Positions 12,156 to 24,211 are shown, counted from the first letter of the stretch. The stretch is 64,000 bases of DNA from Drosophila persimilis (GCF_003286085.1 NW_020825312.1:2232001-2296000), one strand, 5' to 3'. The notes: generated by a model from the sequence alone, not told the origin. Numbers and translations: made by a program.

Positions 12156-13460
12156 ATGAAGCTCGCTCCAACTGTAAAGTTAAACAATGGCTACGAAATG
12201 CCTATATTGGGCCTGGGGACCTACGAGGTAAGTTACCGCCTTATAATTATTAACTTTTCTAGTTGTGAAATCGGAAGGGACTTTACGTATAGTACAGCGG
12301 ACAATATCTTTATTGATGCATCTTGGACATTGTACTCTTATATGTATGTACCTATGTACATATGTACTACATACATATGTATGTACATATTTTTAGTTAA
12401 AGAAAACACGTTGTGAGAATGCGGTGCGCTATGCTCTAGAGTCGGGATACCGGCATATAGACACCGCCTACCTTTATCGCAATGAAGGGCTGATCGGAAA
12501 AGTTCTAAGAGGTCTGATAAGTGAGAGGAAAATAAAGCGGAGTGAGGTGTTTCTGGTTACCAAGGTAAGTGAGTCTGGGATGCAGTCGAAGATGTGTGTC
12601 TCTGTATACATGGCTACATCATAGCTTTGGGACATCTACCACGAACCCGAGCGGGTGCGCTACGCCTGTGATCTGCAATTGAAGCTGCTAGGCGTCGATT
12701 ACATCGATCTGTACCTGATGCACTCGCCCGTGGGAGTGAAATATGTCTCGGACGACGATCTGATGCCACATGATGGTGACAAGCTGTGCACGAAGTGAGT
12801 TCTAGGCTGCTGCCCTACATCCCTTCATCCCTCGAGCTGATCTAATCTGGTAGATGCTCCCCCTCGTAGTGCCGTGGACTTTGTGGACACATACAAGAGC
12901 ATGGAGCAGCTTGTTGACCTGGGGCTAGCCCGCAGCCTTGGCGTGTCCAACTTTAATACTCTCCAATTGGAAAGACTGTGGCAGAACAGCCGCGTCAAGC
13001 CAGCGGCGCTTCAGATAGAGTGTCACCCGGAATTGATTCAAACGCCATTGATGGAGTTTTGCAAGACTCGCGACATCGCTGTTATCGCATACTCGCCTTT
13101 GGGTCGTCCCAAGTCCTGCAGAGCCCTGCCCTCGTTCTACGCAGATGCTGAGGTGCTGGCACTAGCACGAAAATATGGCAAGACGCCTGCACAATTGGCA
13201 CTCAGATATTTGGTATAATTAGCAGATAACTTACAAAAAGATCATTAATCGCTAACTAGTATAATTGTACCCAGCTGGATATTGGCACGATACCCATACC
13301 AAAGGCGGCTCAGGAGGTTCACATTTCCGAGAACCTGGATATCTTTGATTTCTGCCTCACGCCGCTGGAACTCCAGCAACTGGGGAAACTCAATCGAGGC
13401 CTGCGAATCTGGAAGTTTTCGAAAGCAAAAGATCATCAGCACTATCCATATGAGGCTTAG
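12156..13460 (+). CDS. Aldo-keto reductase, first body (unit A)
   Basis: NADPH-dependent reductase of the AKR1-like superfamily, cytosolic, probably reducing aldehydes or sugars. Exons are 12156-12227, 12397-12564, 12625-12794, 12870-13212 and 13275-13460. Phases agree throughout and give 312 residues, the usual AKR length. The catalytic tetrad is present: Asp and Tyr in [10 protein letters not shown], Lys in LVTK, His in LMHSP. The barrel motif SLGVSNFN and the cofactor-loop region IGTIPIPKAA are also present. Exon 1 encodes the first 24 residues, ending GLGTYE in phase 0. It is the only first exon I can find for this unit and the next. An AATAAA at 13502-13507 can end this transcript. Related D. 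melanogaster genes are CG10638, CG10863 and CG12766; I cannot tell which is the orthologue. Confidence 0.9.
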
Positions 13461-13501
13461 AATTTAAAAATGGGAAAAACTAGGGTTCACCTTCATGTTG
13501 T

Positions 13502-13507
13502 AATAAA
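13502..13507 (+). terminator. poly(A) signal after aldo-keto reductase unit A
   Basis: An AATAAA lies 42 bases after the unit A stop codon. It implies that unit A has its own 3' end, before unit B. Confidence 0.5.
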
Positions 13508-13519
13508 TGGCCGATCTGT

Positions 13520-13699
13520 TCAAAGTTGCTTGTACCTTTCTTTGGCCAAACGCTTTTGCTCCTCTGCATATGCTCGAATGTTGTCCCGATGGGTCTCTTC
13601 GCGCGACTCTGCTCGCTCCACTGTATTTACGCTGAAACGTACGCGTCCTCTTCTAAAGAAGCCCACTATTGCATACCAGATGCGCCGCACATAACACAT
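13520..13699 (-). CDS. possible 59-residue small protein, antisense between the two AKR units
   Basis: I do not recognise this ORF. It runs from ATG at 13697-13699 to TGA at 13520-13522, with G at position -3 and an in-frame TAG just upstream. The product looks protein-like. A short hydrophobic stretch near residues 7-15 (IWYAIVGFF) is followed by an Arg patch, and then by a charged helix (RDNIRAYAEEQKRLAKERYKQL, here spanning residues 38-59). This layout resembles small membrane-anchored, often mitochondrial, proteins. A possible splice acceptor sits directly upstream (TTAATCAATAG), so there could be another exon. Against it: no obvious poly(A) signal downstream, and chance ORFs of this size occur. 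Confidence 0.42.
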   Translation of the reverse strand: MCYVRRIWYAIVGFFRRGRVRFSVNTVERAESREETHRDNIRAYAEEQKRLAKERYKQL

Positions 13700-13747
13700 T
13701 TCAGCTACCTATTGATTAAATGAAGAATCTGTGCTGTTTACTTGCAG

Positions 13748-14759
13748 TCAATTGACGGGGATGGGACGGCTGCCATTAAGCATGCGATTGATATTGGCTA
13801 CCGGCATATAGATACCGCATACTTTTACCAAAACGAGGTCGAAGTGGGCCGAGCTATACGGGACAGAATTGCTGAAGGAGTTGTCAAACGCGAGGACATT
13901 TTCCTGGTCACAAAGGTATGTAGTGAAAGAGTCAAAATAACTCGAAGATCATCGCATTATATGTATGTCGAATGATGTTGCAGCTATGGAACGTACACCA
14001 TGATCCGGGGTACGTTGAGCCTATTTGTCGCAAGCAGCTGAGAACCTTAGGCCTGGACTATATCGATTTGTACCTAATGCACATGCCCGTTGGCTACAAG
14101 TATGTGAACGAGGAGACTCTGCTGCCCAAGGATGACGAAGGAAATCTCCAGCTAAGCGACATCGACTACTTGGACACGTACAAGGCCATGGAGAAGCTTG
14201 TAAAGCAGGGACTGGTGCGCAGCATCGGCGTGTCCAACTTCAACAGCGAACAGTTGGCGCGTATTCTGGCCAACTGCGAGATAAAGCCTGTCACGAATCA
14301 GGTGGAGTGCTCCCCAGGGCTAAACCAGAAGCCTTTGACGGCCTTCTGCAAGCAGCACGGCATCACCGTCACGGCTTACTCTCCTTTGGGCCGTCCGAAG
14401 CCTGACGCTCAGAAGCCGAACTATATCTATTCGCCAGATGTTGTGGCCATAGCGAAAAAGTACGGCAAGACTACGCCCCAGATAGTTCTTCGTTACCTGG
14501 TAATACTTTTCACGAACCTTACTCTTGCGTCTCCCACTAATTAAATTTTCATTTGTGACAGATTGATTTGGGTACCATACCTATCCCAAAGTCGTCCAAT
14601 ATTAACCGCGTAACTGAGAACTTCGACATCTTCGATTTTGAGCTGACTCCCGAGGAGATCGCTGTGCTCGATAAATTCAACTGCGGCGAGCGTTTGGTGC
14701 CACTTAATTTAATTAAGGCCCAGAATCATAAGTACTATCCTTTTTCCATTGAGTTTTAA
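13748..14759 (+). CDS. Aldo-keto reductase, second body (unit B)
   Basis: A second complete AKR catalytic body lies directly downstream of unit A. Exons are 13748-13915, 13984-14499 and 14562-14759. The first exon here is exactly 168 bases (56 codons), the same as the second exon of unit A, and enters in phase 0. All tetrad motifs are intact: [19 protein letters not shown]. No N-terminal exon (the expected GLGT-type sequence) is found between 13461 and 13747. Joining exon 1 of unit A (12156-12227) gives [17 protein letters not shown] and a 317-residue protein of normal length. I infer alternative splicing from a shared exon 1. In that case unit A would be skipped. It could instead have an unseen first exon. 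Tandem duplication explains the layout. Confidence 0.85.
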
Positions 14760-14780
14760 ACCAAGTGCCAAACTAATACA

Positions 14781-14786
14781 AATAAA
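14781..14786 (+). terminator. poly(A) signal after aldo-keto reductase unit B
   Basis: An AATAAA lies 22 bases after the stop codon of unit B. Confidence 0.65.
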
Positions 14787-15654
14787 CTACAAACGATTAT
14801 AAAAACATTATTTGGTTTTACTCACGTTTTACTGACAATTTTCTGAAGGCACAACTACTTTTATTACATGTACATATGTATGAATGTTTGTAGCTGATCG
14901 TAATTGTCAAGGTCATCCGAGAGATCAACGCGCCCTCTTGATTCATTAAAACCATTGCACTGATCTTTACTCACCCCTCGCGATAGGTGTTTAGAGTGTA
15001 GAGAACCCAAGTAACATCTCCCCTCTCCAGCGACAATTGGCCAAATGGGAGCATAGACCTTTGCCATAGCACCTTCGACATCCAAGCCTATAAATAATTG
15101 TAATCCGAAAAAGAAGAGCTGGATTGGATAAAGTCTAGCCTTGGACTGGTTACAAATAAAGTTATAGAGTTGTAAAGCTGCTTTAAACAAATATTAAACA
15201 ACAAAAATGATAGCCTCTGTCCCGAAGAGATTTCATTGTTGGCTATAAACTTGAATCTTGGGAGAGATAGTGTCTCTAAATACTCTTTCTATCCATACTA
15301 CATACAATATTAACAGGGAGAGGGACAAGTCTATATCGGATTGTGGATCTGTGGCTGATGTTCCAGGAACACATATTTTCATATATGTATACTTTGTAGA
15401 ACCGGAAATGATATAGCTAGAAAATATAATAATGATTATAATTTTTTTGGTTAGAATTGTGGATATTTTCGGTTATCGCTGGATCGAACTAAATTCCAAA
15501 TATTCGGCAATGGGCATGTGCACGTTATTAGATGCGCCAAGATCCGAAATGATGCATGAAAATGTTATTACACCCATTACCATTACGGATGACTAATTAT
15601 TTGTGGATTATTCAGTACACTGTATAATCTACTTACTTCCTAGGGGTACCTTAG

Positions 15655-15666
15655 GGTGACGTCACC
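15655..15666. promoter_or_regulatory. perfect CRE-type palindrome GGTGACGTCACC
   Basis: The 12-base perfect palindrome contains the full TGACGTCA cAMP-response element core bound by CREB/ATF bZIP dimers. It lies between the aldo-keto reductase locus and the CRAL-TRIO gene. Function is inferred from the motif only. Confidence 0.4.
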
Positions 15667-18314
15667 TCATCGCATCAGCACCCCGCAGATGTTAAAAGAT
15701 AATGAAAAACAACACGCGCTGAATGAATATTTTTGGTACTTCGCCTTTGAACCCTTGGATGGTAATTCGCGGCTGGCTTTGGTTTTAGGGGAAGATGATG
15801 ATCATAGGATAGGATAGGTTCTTGGCCCCAATTTCGTAGTAAAGTTAGATTTTTTTTTGTAGCTTTGGTCTACAGATCTCTGCCATAATAGAAACGTGTC
15901 TTGTTTTTCAGGCACAAAATCATCCAAAGGCTTTTTAAAGAGGTCTTACATAGGACGGGACGGGACGTTGCTTCCACCAAAAGCGCAATATGCTGCCGCG
16001 TTGCGTCGCGTCGCGGCAGCGGTTCGGCTTGGATCGGCTCGGCTCGGAATCCCCACTCAAACTCCGACTCAAGCGTCAATTGAGTGGAAACACCAACGGC
16101 CGAGAGCGTGGCTTAAATAAATTTTCAGTTAACCAAAAATCGCCAGTTTCGCTCAAAGCGTCCCCACGTTCACATCGTCTCGACGCCAGTTGCGGAGCTC
16201 GCACCAAAAGCGGAGGAGATAGACTGAACCGATCCCCAAGCAACGCGCGCTATCACACATCCCATAACACACAGAAAGTGTTATATAATTTCTTACATTT
16301 TTCAATTTTTTTACTTGTGAAACTTCGGTCATTTTCGCGTACCGTACCCCCAGTACCCAGTACCCAGTACCAGTGCCAGTGCGTAAATCGAATCAAAAAG
16401 TGAGTTGAGGGGATCAGAATTATGCCATACATAGGACACATATATGGGCAGACAGTTGGTAAAAGGATTGAGAGGTACACATGCTCGGGAAAAGAAAAGC
16501 TTACTTGCGCAGCAAAGAAAAACTTTCGCTTTCACTCTGGGCTCTCGGGTCTTGGCTCTTGGCACAGCAGCAGTTGCGCATGCGCCAACGCTATTGCGGC
16601 ATGCGTCGTTTGCTTGGCTTAACCTACTACCTCTTAGGATTTGTTTGGGCGTGTGGGGGGGGCGGGAGCGGGAGCCCATCCCATTAAGTTCGAGATCGAG
16701 GCTTTGACCTACGAAACATGGTCTGGGTCCCTAAAAAAGTCGTAATGCCTTAACAACTCACTCAGTGTGTACGGAAAGCGAGTAAGCGAGTACTTATCAC
16801 TGAAGCATTAACAAGCACAACTAACTATTGACCCATTGCTGTTGCTGTTGCTGTTGCTGTTGATGTTTTCCCAAGCGATGAGTATGAGTCAATTACAATA
16901 TTACGAGTGTAGCCAACTTTTGTAGCTTTGTTCGCTGTCTTAATTGTGAAACCAACACCAAAGGCCTGCAAGGTCTTGTCCCCCGAAGTTGGCCAACGCC
17001 ATAAAGCGCAAAGTGGATTGGATGGAAAATGTACGTGGTGGTAGTGGTGGTGGCGGTGGTATATAGTAAAAATGCAAGTTGTGTGCTGTCTGTCCGTGGG
17101 TTGGCTTAGTACTCGTATAAATATTCATGGCAAGTACTTTTATTGTGCAATGTCCATGGACGTGATTTCCTTTGGTCAACCTCGACTAGAAATCTGCGAG
17201 GAATGGAATCGATTCCCATAGATACTATCTAGACATCTAATGGAGTGGTAGTCGTAGGCCATCCAATAGTCAGCCTTGGAACGTGCTTGTAATTCCAGAT
17301 GCGTTAATGAAGCCCGCTGATTACAGTTCGAAATTCGAATAATAGATTCTGTCAGATCATTTTGACACATGAATACAAATCGCTACTCATGCGCCGAACA
17401 TTAAGGTTCTGGCCCAGACGAACCGAATTGTACAATGCACCAGTCCAGTCGCTGATGCCCCGTAATTGAGGCAAATGCAATCTATACGATAATACGGAAA
17501 GGAAAATGAAAATGCAAATTTGTCGAGTCGTAAAATCGAAATTGAGCCAAAGCAACGAACGAATTGCCTGCCAATGGGGCACGGTCATGGGGTGGGATTG
17601 AGCAAGTAATACCTTACTTTGGAGGAGTGTACGGATGGATAGCAGTGTGGATAGTAGTGCTGGTTGGGGAGCACCAGCCTGGAGCAGTCAGAAACCAGTT
17701 TTGAGCGTATTTTTGGGGCCTGCACTTTCCACTCCTCTCCACTCTTCTCCTCCACTCCACTCTACTCCACTCCAAGCTTAATGCTGGACTTATAAGACGG
17801 CGTATAAACGTACTTCGGCTGTGGCTGTGGCTATAACTGTGGCTAGCTTTTATGCTGTGATGTAACCATCGGGCTAATTGGCAGAGCGGATGCCCGAAGA
17901 GCAAAAAAAAAGAAAAGAAAGAAGAAACTGAATTGTTACGAATCGCATGTTTCCAGCCATCGCCGCATCTTCATCTTCATGTTCATCTGGTCGGGTCTGC
18001 TGTCCCCATAAATGATCGAGTTGCCACAATCCATTGCCATTCCCCTGAATGCTGAATGGGTTATGGGCTACTTATGTACATGTATGTATGTATGTATGGC
18101 CTTATGTACCATGCATACAATATTGTATATTTCGATATGTGCAATAAATTGAGCGTATTCAAAGCAGGGCATGTTACACGTTTAATTTTACAACAGAGCC
18201 TTAACTGATTAACCTGACGGACTGATGGACTGACGGACAGTTCGTTTGTTGTACGTTGAAAACTGTGTGAAGGCCATGAAAGTGGAAAAAACTTGATTTT
18301 GGAATCGACTAGAT

Positions 18315-18339
18315 ATGGCATGGCATGGCATGGCATGGC
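18315..18339 (+). repeat. (ATGGC)5 microsatellite
   Basis: Five exact copies of ATGGC. The same pentamer recurs four times at 49676-49695. Confidence 0.9.
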
Positions 18340-19240
18340 CTATGTGGCGGTCTGGTTGCTCGCTCGTAAACAGTTTGTTGACCAAAAATACATACATAGT
18401 CGGTCTCTTCGCTGTTTATTTAGTGGCTGTGGACTTAAGCAGCAGCCGCAACAGCCGCAGCAGGCGAGGAGGGCTTTCATTAAGGCAAGTCAAACACGTA
18501 ATTATAGGGCAGTTACCCAGCCAATCCAATCCAGTCCAGTCCCGACCATCTCTCTTTTGACCTTCGCTTTATTTTGGATGGGATGGGTTTCGGATGGATA
18601 GAAATTTAAATGCCGATTAAATGACAACACCAACGACGGACAGCAGCAGACAGCAGAGATCGGACGATACCGCTTTCATATGCAAAACTAAACTGGCGGC
18701 CGTTTTTGGGTCACGGTCAATGGAACCAGCTTCCAAAACAGCTGGAAAGTTACGGAAATGATAGCGCCACAGCCGCGGTCGCCGCCTCCGCCTACAGATT
18801 AGCCAACAAAGAGATATCATGCATATTCAAATCGATGTGGGCATCATCTACAGCTGAAGAGCCATTGCACTCCTCCATCCACCAGCCACCAGCCACCATC
18901 CACCATGACACCTAAGACTTGGCTGCACAATAGTAGTAGTCATAGATATATGTGTTTGCATAGGTATGCGCTGATGATGTGGGCTACTAAACTGTGGTGA
19001 CCCTTGAGAGTTCGATGATTTTTAGCGTGTTTCGGGGTTGAGCAAGCGCACTCAGCGGACACCGCAACGGTGTCTTTGGCTGTGCCTTGGTCTGTGTGTG
19101 TGTGTTCAAGGCCGACCAGCCAATTAGTGATCAAGAAAATTAATAGCCAATGCGATTTTAACCGGTCAACTTTTTGATTTGCTTTGCTTCGCTTAGTGCT
19201 CGAAACAGAGGTGCTGCAACAACCAAAACTCAATGGTCCC

Positions 19241-20346
19241 ATGGCCAGCGGTGGCGACTATGACTACCCGTATGTGTGCGGCCTCAGTGCCGACATGAAG
19301 GTGGTGGCCAAGGAGGAGCTGCACGAGGACGAGAATATACGTCGGCAGGCGCTCGCCCAGTTCCGGGAGTGGATCGACAAGCATCCGCATATCAAGAAAT
19401 GCCGCACCGATGCCGTCTTCCTGCTGCGCTTCCTACGCACAAAAAAGTTCTCCGTTCCGTCGGCCTGCGAGATGCTCGAGCGTTACCTGACCATTCGCCA
19501 GCTGTTCCCGCAGTGGTTCCAGCATCTGGACATCAATGATCCGGCCATAAATGAGATATTCGAGAATGGTTACCTGGTGCCGCTGCCTCAGCGGGATGCC
19601 ATCGGGCGCCAGGTCATCTTCTCGGTGGCCGCAAAGTTCGATCCTTACAAGGTACGAGACCATTGATCATTGTATACTACAAAAACATATGCAATAACGT
19701 TAAATAACTTTATTTTCGATTCAGTTTACTTCTGTGCAAATGGCTCGTGTGCACAGCCTCATTTGCGAGGCCCTTCTGGACGATGAGGACTCGCAGGTGG
19801 CAGGATACGTATACATCAACGACGAGAGTGGCATGAATATGGGATTTGTCAGCCTCTGGTCGCTGACCGACCTACGCAGCATTGTCAAGTGCATCCAGAA
19901 CTCGACACCCATGCGACACAAGGAGACCCACTTCGTCAATATACCCCACTACGCCAACAGAATCATAGAACTGGGCGTGTCTATGCTCAGCGACAAGCTG
20001 AAGAAGCGCATAATTGTAAGACGAACACTCAATTCAGTGACACAATCCCTAGACGCGCTAAGCTCTGGTTTTCCCCTCGTTTCCATAGGTCCATAAAAAT
20101 GTCGATGCTCTGTCCAAGTCGAAGATAGATCCCGCCATCTTACCAAAGGAATATGGCGGCACTGTGCCCATGGCGGAGATGATTGCCCAGTTCAAACAGA
20201 AATTGGTGCAGCGCCGTGCTGCCATTCTCGCCCTGGACGACATGCGCATCGAGATCACCAAGGATGCGGCCAATTTTGCGGGCAACGATATCGGAGACCT
20301 CGACGCCGGAGTAGTCGGTAGTTTTAGGAAGCTGGAAGTGGACTAG
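19241..20346 (+). CDS. CRAL-TRIO (Sec14-like) lipid-binding protein, clavesin/TTPA-like
   Basis: Cytosolic carrier of small hydrophobic ligands such as retinoids, tocopherol or phosphoinositides. Coding exons are 19241-19651, 19725-20015 and 20089-20346, all phase 0, giving 319 residues. The CRAL-TRIO N-terminal helices are seen in [30 protein letters not shown]. The lipid-binding core includes [17 protein letters not shown], then [34 protein letters not shown] and the closing [14 protein letters not shown]. The ATG at 19241 follows an acceptor at 19196, so a non-coding 5' exon lies upstream. Probably D. melanogaster CG10657 by position. The ligand cannot be told from the sequence. Confidence 0.92.
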
Positions 20347-22221
20347 GAACCCCGCCGGAGGACCTTGATCGTAGACTAAGCTAGGATTAGGTCACATTAC
20401 CATTGAGACAACTGACAAATACGCGCGGGCATGCACACTTTTCGTACCTATTTAAAGCATTAACACTAAATTATATTTGTAACTACAATGCAATTGGGAA
20501 CTCTCTGCATCTCTCCCTCTCTCCCTCGTCCTTCCCTCCGCTCTCAGGACACACCGATGCCAGGCGGTACAGGGGTATCGCCAGAGGACGAAGTTGCGGT
20601 TGAGTTTTCGAGTTGTATCTTCGATCCATGCGTTATGTACTGTTACAAAAAAATGTCTATTTAAATATATGTATATATTCTTGTGAATTTGAATTATTTG
20701 AAACATCCTAGGTATTTCATTATTCGGTGTATTTCCTTTGAGTGGTTTCTATATATTTTACATATGGGCGGGAATCAGAAAACAGTTCCGCAAATGTACC
20801 TAAAACGGGTCTGAAAAAAACGTTAAAATATGATTGCGATCAGGCCCTTAAATTCAGACACTTTATAGATTTCCTTATGGATATTACCGGAGAGTGTATC
20901 CATAAAATGGTTAATACATGGCACTACCATAATGTATACCAGTAAATTTTAAATTAATAAGCTAGTATTTCGTATCACAGCTTATCCGAACCGAACAGAA
21001 CGGTTGAGAGGTCGTGAGTGTGGTGTATGGTGTCATTGGAGACATACTGATTCGGTTGTTGAACGCAATCCCTGTTAAACAGATCCAATTATGGGTACAA
21101 TACATTTACAGACGGCACGAGGAGGGTTATTCTGGGGCACACCACACTCAAAGCCGGATGGGATGGCAGGGAACAACGAGGCGTGCCGTGCCAGCGATCG
21201 TAATTAGTTCGTGTCTGAAGAAGTAGTTGCTCTTTTGTAGCGCGATAACGGTGACACAGTCGTCGGCCCCCGGCCCGGCCTCGAGAGAATCTTAGTGCAT
21301 TCTATAGCGGCAAGAGAACAGAGCTCTCCGTACGAAAGTTCTTTTGCCTGTGCTTGGCTGTGTGTCTGTGTGTGTGTCTGTGTGTATCCATACTTGCGGA
21401 CGTGAGAATGAGTGTCGGCATTATGATTGTACTCTTTATTATATGGCCGCAATACGAAGTAATTCTCAAGTTAACTTTTCAGTTGAATCGGAGCGCGCGA
21501 GCATGAGCATCATCCAGAGAGAAGGCACCGCGGCTCCAATCTTAATTTAAGTTGTTAATTTTCGCGCTCTGTGCCTGTGCTAAATGACCTTAAGTGATTC
21601 TCGACCTACCTGTACGTAGAAACCCACGAGCTGAGTAATTCCAGTAGTAACGCGATCAGTCTCTGGAACGGCGGAGTATTCTAGTACCTAATACATATAC
21701 ATATGTATCCCTGAAATGCAATAATTTGAGCCGATGAAAATCTATGAAATGTTTATAAGTGTTGTTGTCTATTGGGGAGAATCATCGGGTATCTATGTGT
21801 AATTCCAACGGTCACGATTTATTGACATGAGCAGTTTACTTAGCAAGTGAATGAGAGAAGCGAGAGCGAGCTTTCCCACACAAAGAAATCAAACAGAAAG
21901 CTTTGGGCGAACAGCTGTTCCAGTGTACGAACTAAGCTTTGGGGTTTATTGCTCTCTGAGCATGTGACAGCCGCCACTGGCTGCACTTTCCAGCCGGAGA
22001 GATATTTCTCTATCTCTCCACCACCACCACCCCCACCCATCAAAGGTAGCTCCAATTTTTATCAGCACGAAGTACGAGTCACACAGATAAGGAGAAGCCG
22101 GCGGGTGTTAAGTCATTTTCAAAATTTATCGCTTCGTTACTTTGCGCAATCGAATGGGAAGGGAGAACGCGACGCGTAATGCAGTGCGTAGTCGAGTCGA
22201 ACCCCCCTCCGAGCAACAATC
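20347..22221. other. 3' UTR of the CRAL-TRIO gene and upstream region of the C2-domain gene
   Basis: No coding sequence was recognised. A pyrimidine-rich tract (about 20508-20545) lies in the likely 3' UTR of the CRAL-TRIO gene. The promoter of the next gene is probably in the last kilobase, but I cannot place it. A CCACC repeat lies at about 22018-22040. Confidence 0.45.
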
Positions 22222-24211
22222 ATGAATAAGCTACGATCCCTGCTGCCGGGCCAACAGACGCCCTCACAGGCCTCCTCCCGCCACTCGGTGGCACTAGAGC
22301 CGGAGATTGGCTTTCAGATCACCATCGACACCGCTGGCGGCGAGAGTGCTACCAAGAACACAGCGGCAGTGCCCGAACTCAATGTCCATCTCATAGCCGC
22401 CCGACATCTTCCCTCCCTGTTCGGGTTCAAGATCGTTCAGGGGTATTTGATAAAGGTAATGATGATTTATATCGCTTTCCATATCGTTTGAATGACTCTC
22501 TCTTTGTACTGCTATTCAGGTGAAGTTATTTCCCGGAACGAAGCGCTTGGACAGCAGCATTCAAACCAACACGTGGCCAAAGTTCAATGAAAACTTCAAG
22601 TTTCCACTGGTTCCAGACATTAAGTAAGAACTATGGCCCGCTTTTCCGCTGTCAGTGAAATTAAAAGTTTCATTAATCAGATCTTCACTGAAACATGGCT
22701 CCGCACGGGACATGCTGTCCCGCCGTTCCACCAATAACCACCAGCAGACAAGCCAAACGATTCACGTCCCAGAGCCGGACGAACTTTTTGCCGGCCAATT
22801 TGTGGTCTTCACCGTGTACGCTCTCCTGGAACTACCTGCCGCAGTGAGTCAGTCAGTGAGTGATCCGCCCGCCCCTTTGTTGGCTAACATCCCTGTTTTA
22901 ACAGAGTTTTAATCGCTTTAACAAGACATACCGATCGCTGAAGGAAAGGAGCTCCAATTTTGTGCAGCGTTTGGTTGACTCATCGCCGGGTACTCCCAAC
23001 GAATCAAAGCCCGAAGCTCTCGGCAAGCCGAACGACGGAAAGACGAAGAAAAAATCGGAGAACCCAAGGGATGCCATGCCACCGTTGACCATCAGCGAGT
23101 CCCGGAGGAACATAGGTGAGTGTCAAGTGGGGACACACACATTCTTCGAAACTTCGCTGATCGGTTCTCTCAGGTTCCGTCACTTGCTACCTGGAGCCCA
23201 AACTTTTTAAGCGGAATGCACGAACTGGGTGCTATTCCTCGGAAGAGCTATGGCTTCCCATCAAAGATATAACGACGACGGTCTCCAAAACATCGTCCAG
23301 CAGCAACAACAACAATAACACTGTAAGTTAGAAATAAAGAAAGACATAACTACTGCTTGTGCGTACATATATGACTGTTACCAAATAACCTGACCCGAAC
23401 TTGTGTTGACATGGCGCCCAAGCGTTCCAGCGGCCCAGTGTATGTTTTTCAACGTAATGGAGATGTACCTTAATTGTCCAGAGTGAAAGCTGACTCCGCC
23501 GATTGCAGTTGGGAAACCACAACAACACAAGAAAACAAATTATTTGGAATGGCAATCCCAACAGCTAAATTAATTGTCGCACTTTATTTCCAGCTTAATA
23601 ACTCTCCCAAAGGCGTTGTCGAGCTGGCCCTCGAGGTGCGCGATCTCGGCGAGGGGGAGCCACCAGAAGGCGGCGGCATTCCCGAGACGACTCCGACGCC
23701 AACTCCTGCACCAGGACCTGCATCGAACAATTGGCAACGAATGACCGCCGAGGTGAAGCGGAAGATGGGCATGAGCAATGCCAGCCATATCGAGTCCGGC
23801 AGATACGTTCTGCGCGTTACGACCACGCGCATGCGCTGCTCTAACAAAGTCAAGGATGAGCTGGAGGCCACGGCCAGTGCTGGAGTCTACGTGAAGACCA
23901 CTGCCTTTGAGCATGGCATCTACATAGATGCCTGGAAGTCGCCCAACTTCTTCCCATCGCTCTCTACCAAATGGGACGATGGTACGGACGCCAATGAGGG
24001 AACAATAACCATCCCGCTCCGCAGTCTGGAGCAGCTGGAGAACATTGTCATACGGGTAACACTGGCCACGAAGAAGATGGGCAAGAAACTGGTTCTGGGC
24101 ACAGTTCTGATCGGGGGCGATCGTGCTGGGGACACGGGCTCGGAGCAGATGCGTCTTATCCGGGAGACTCCACCCGGCGAGCGGGTGGCTGCATGGCACT
24201 GCTATCAATAG
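22222..24211 (+). CDS. Double C2-domain, synaptotagmin-like protein
   Basis: Likely membrane-associated trafficking protein. Six exons: 22222-22455, 22520-22623, 22681-22843, 22905-23115, 23174-23322 and 23594-24211. All borders are GT-AG with matching phases, giving 492 residues. The first C2 domain starts near residue 50 (PELNVHLIAARHLPSLFG, LIKVKLFPGTKR, TNTWPKFNENFKFPL) and is interrupted by a basic insert and a linker rich in Lys, Ser and Asn. The second C2 domain lies in the last exon (IPLRSLEQLENIVIRVTLATKKMGKKLVLGTVLIG). The protein ends WHCYQ, resembling the C-terminal WHxL motif of synaptotagmins. No N-terminal membrane segment is visible. The Ca-binding aspartates are not obvious in either C2, so calcium-independent action is likely. 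I do not know a gene name for it. Confidence 0.85.

Larger units (their letters stand above)
14760..19196. other. intergenic / 5' untranslated region upstream of the CRAL-TRIO gene
   Basis: No credible coding gene lies in this 4.4 kb. It holds a perfect GGTGACGTCACC palindrome (15655-15666), a GC-rich segment at about 15950-16240 that may carry the CRAL-TRIO promoter, a (TTGCTG)n run near 16836-16864, TATG repeats near 18080-18100 and (ATGGC)5 at 18315-18339. A sequence AAAAA|GTGAGT at 16399/16400 resembles a splice donor and could close a non-coding first exon that joins the acceptor at 19196. Confidence 0.45.

Noticed and set aside
14864-15190. 108-codon minus-strand ORF after the aldo-keto reductase locus
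   Set aside because: No domain or signal sequence, uneven composition, TACATATG repeat at its 3' end and no promoter or splice support. Probably chance.
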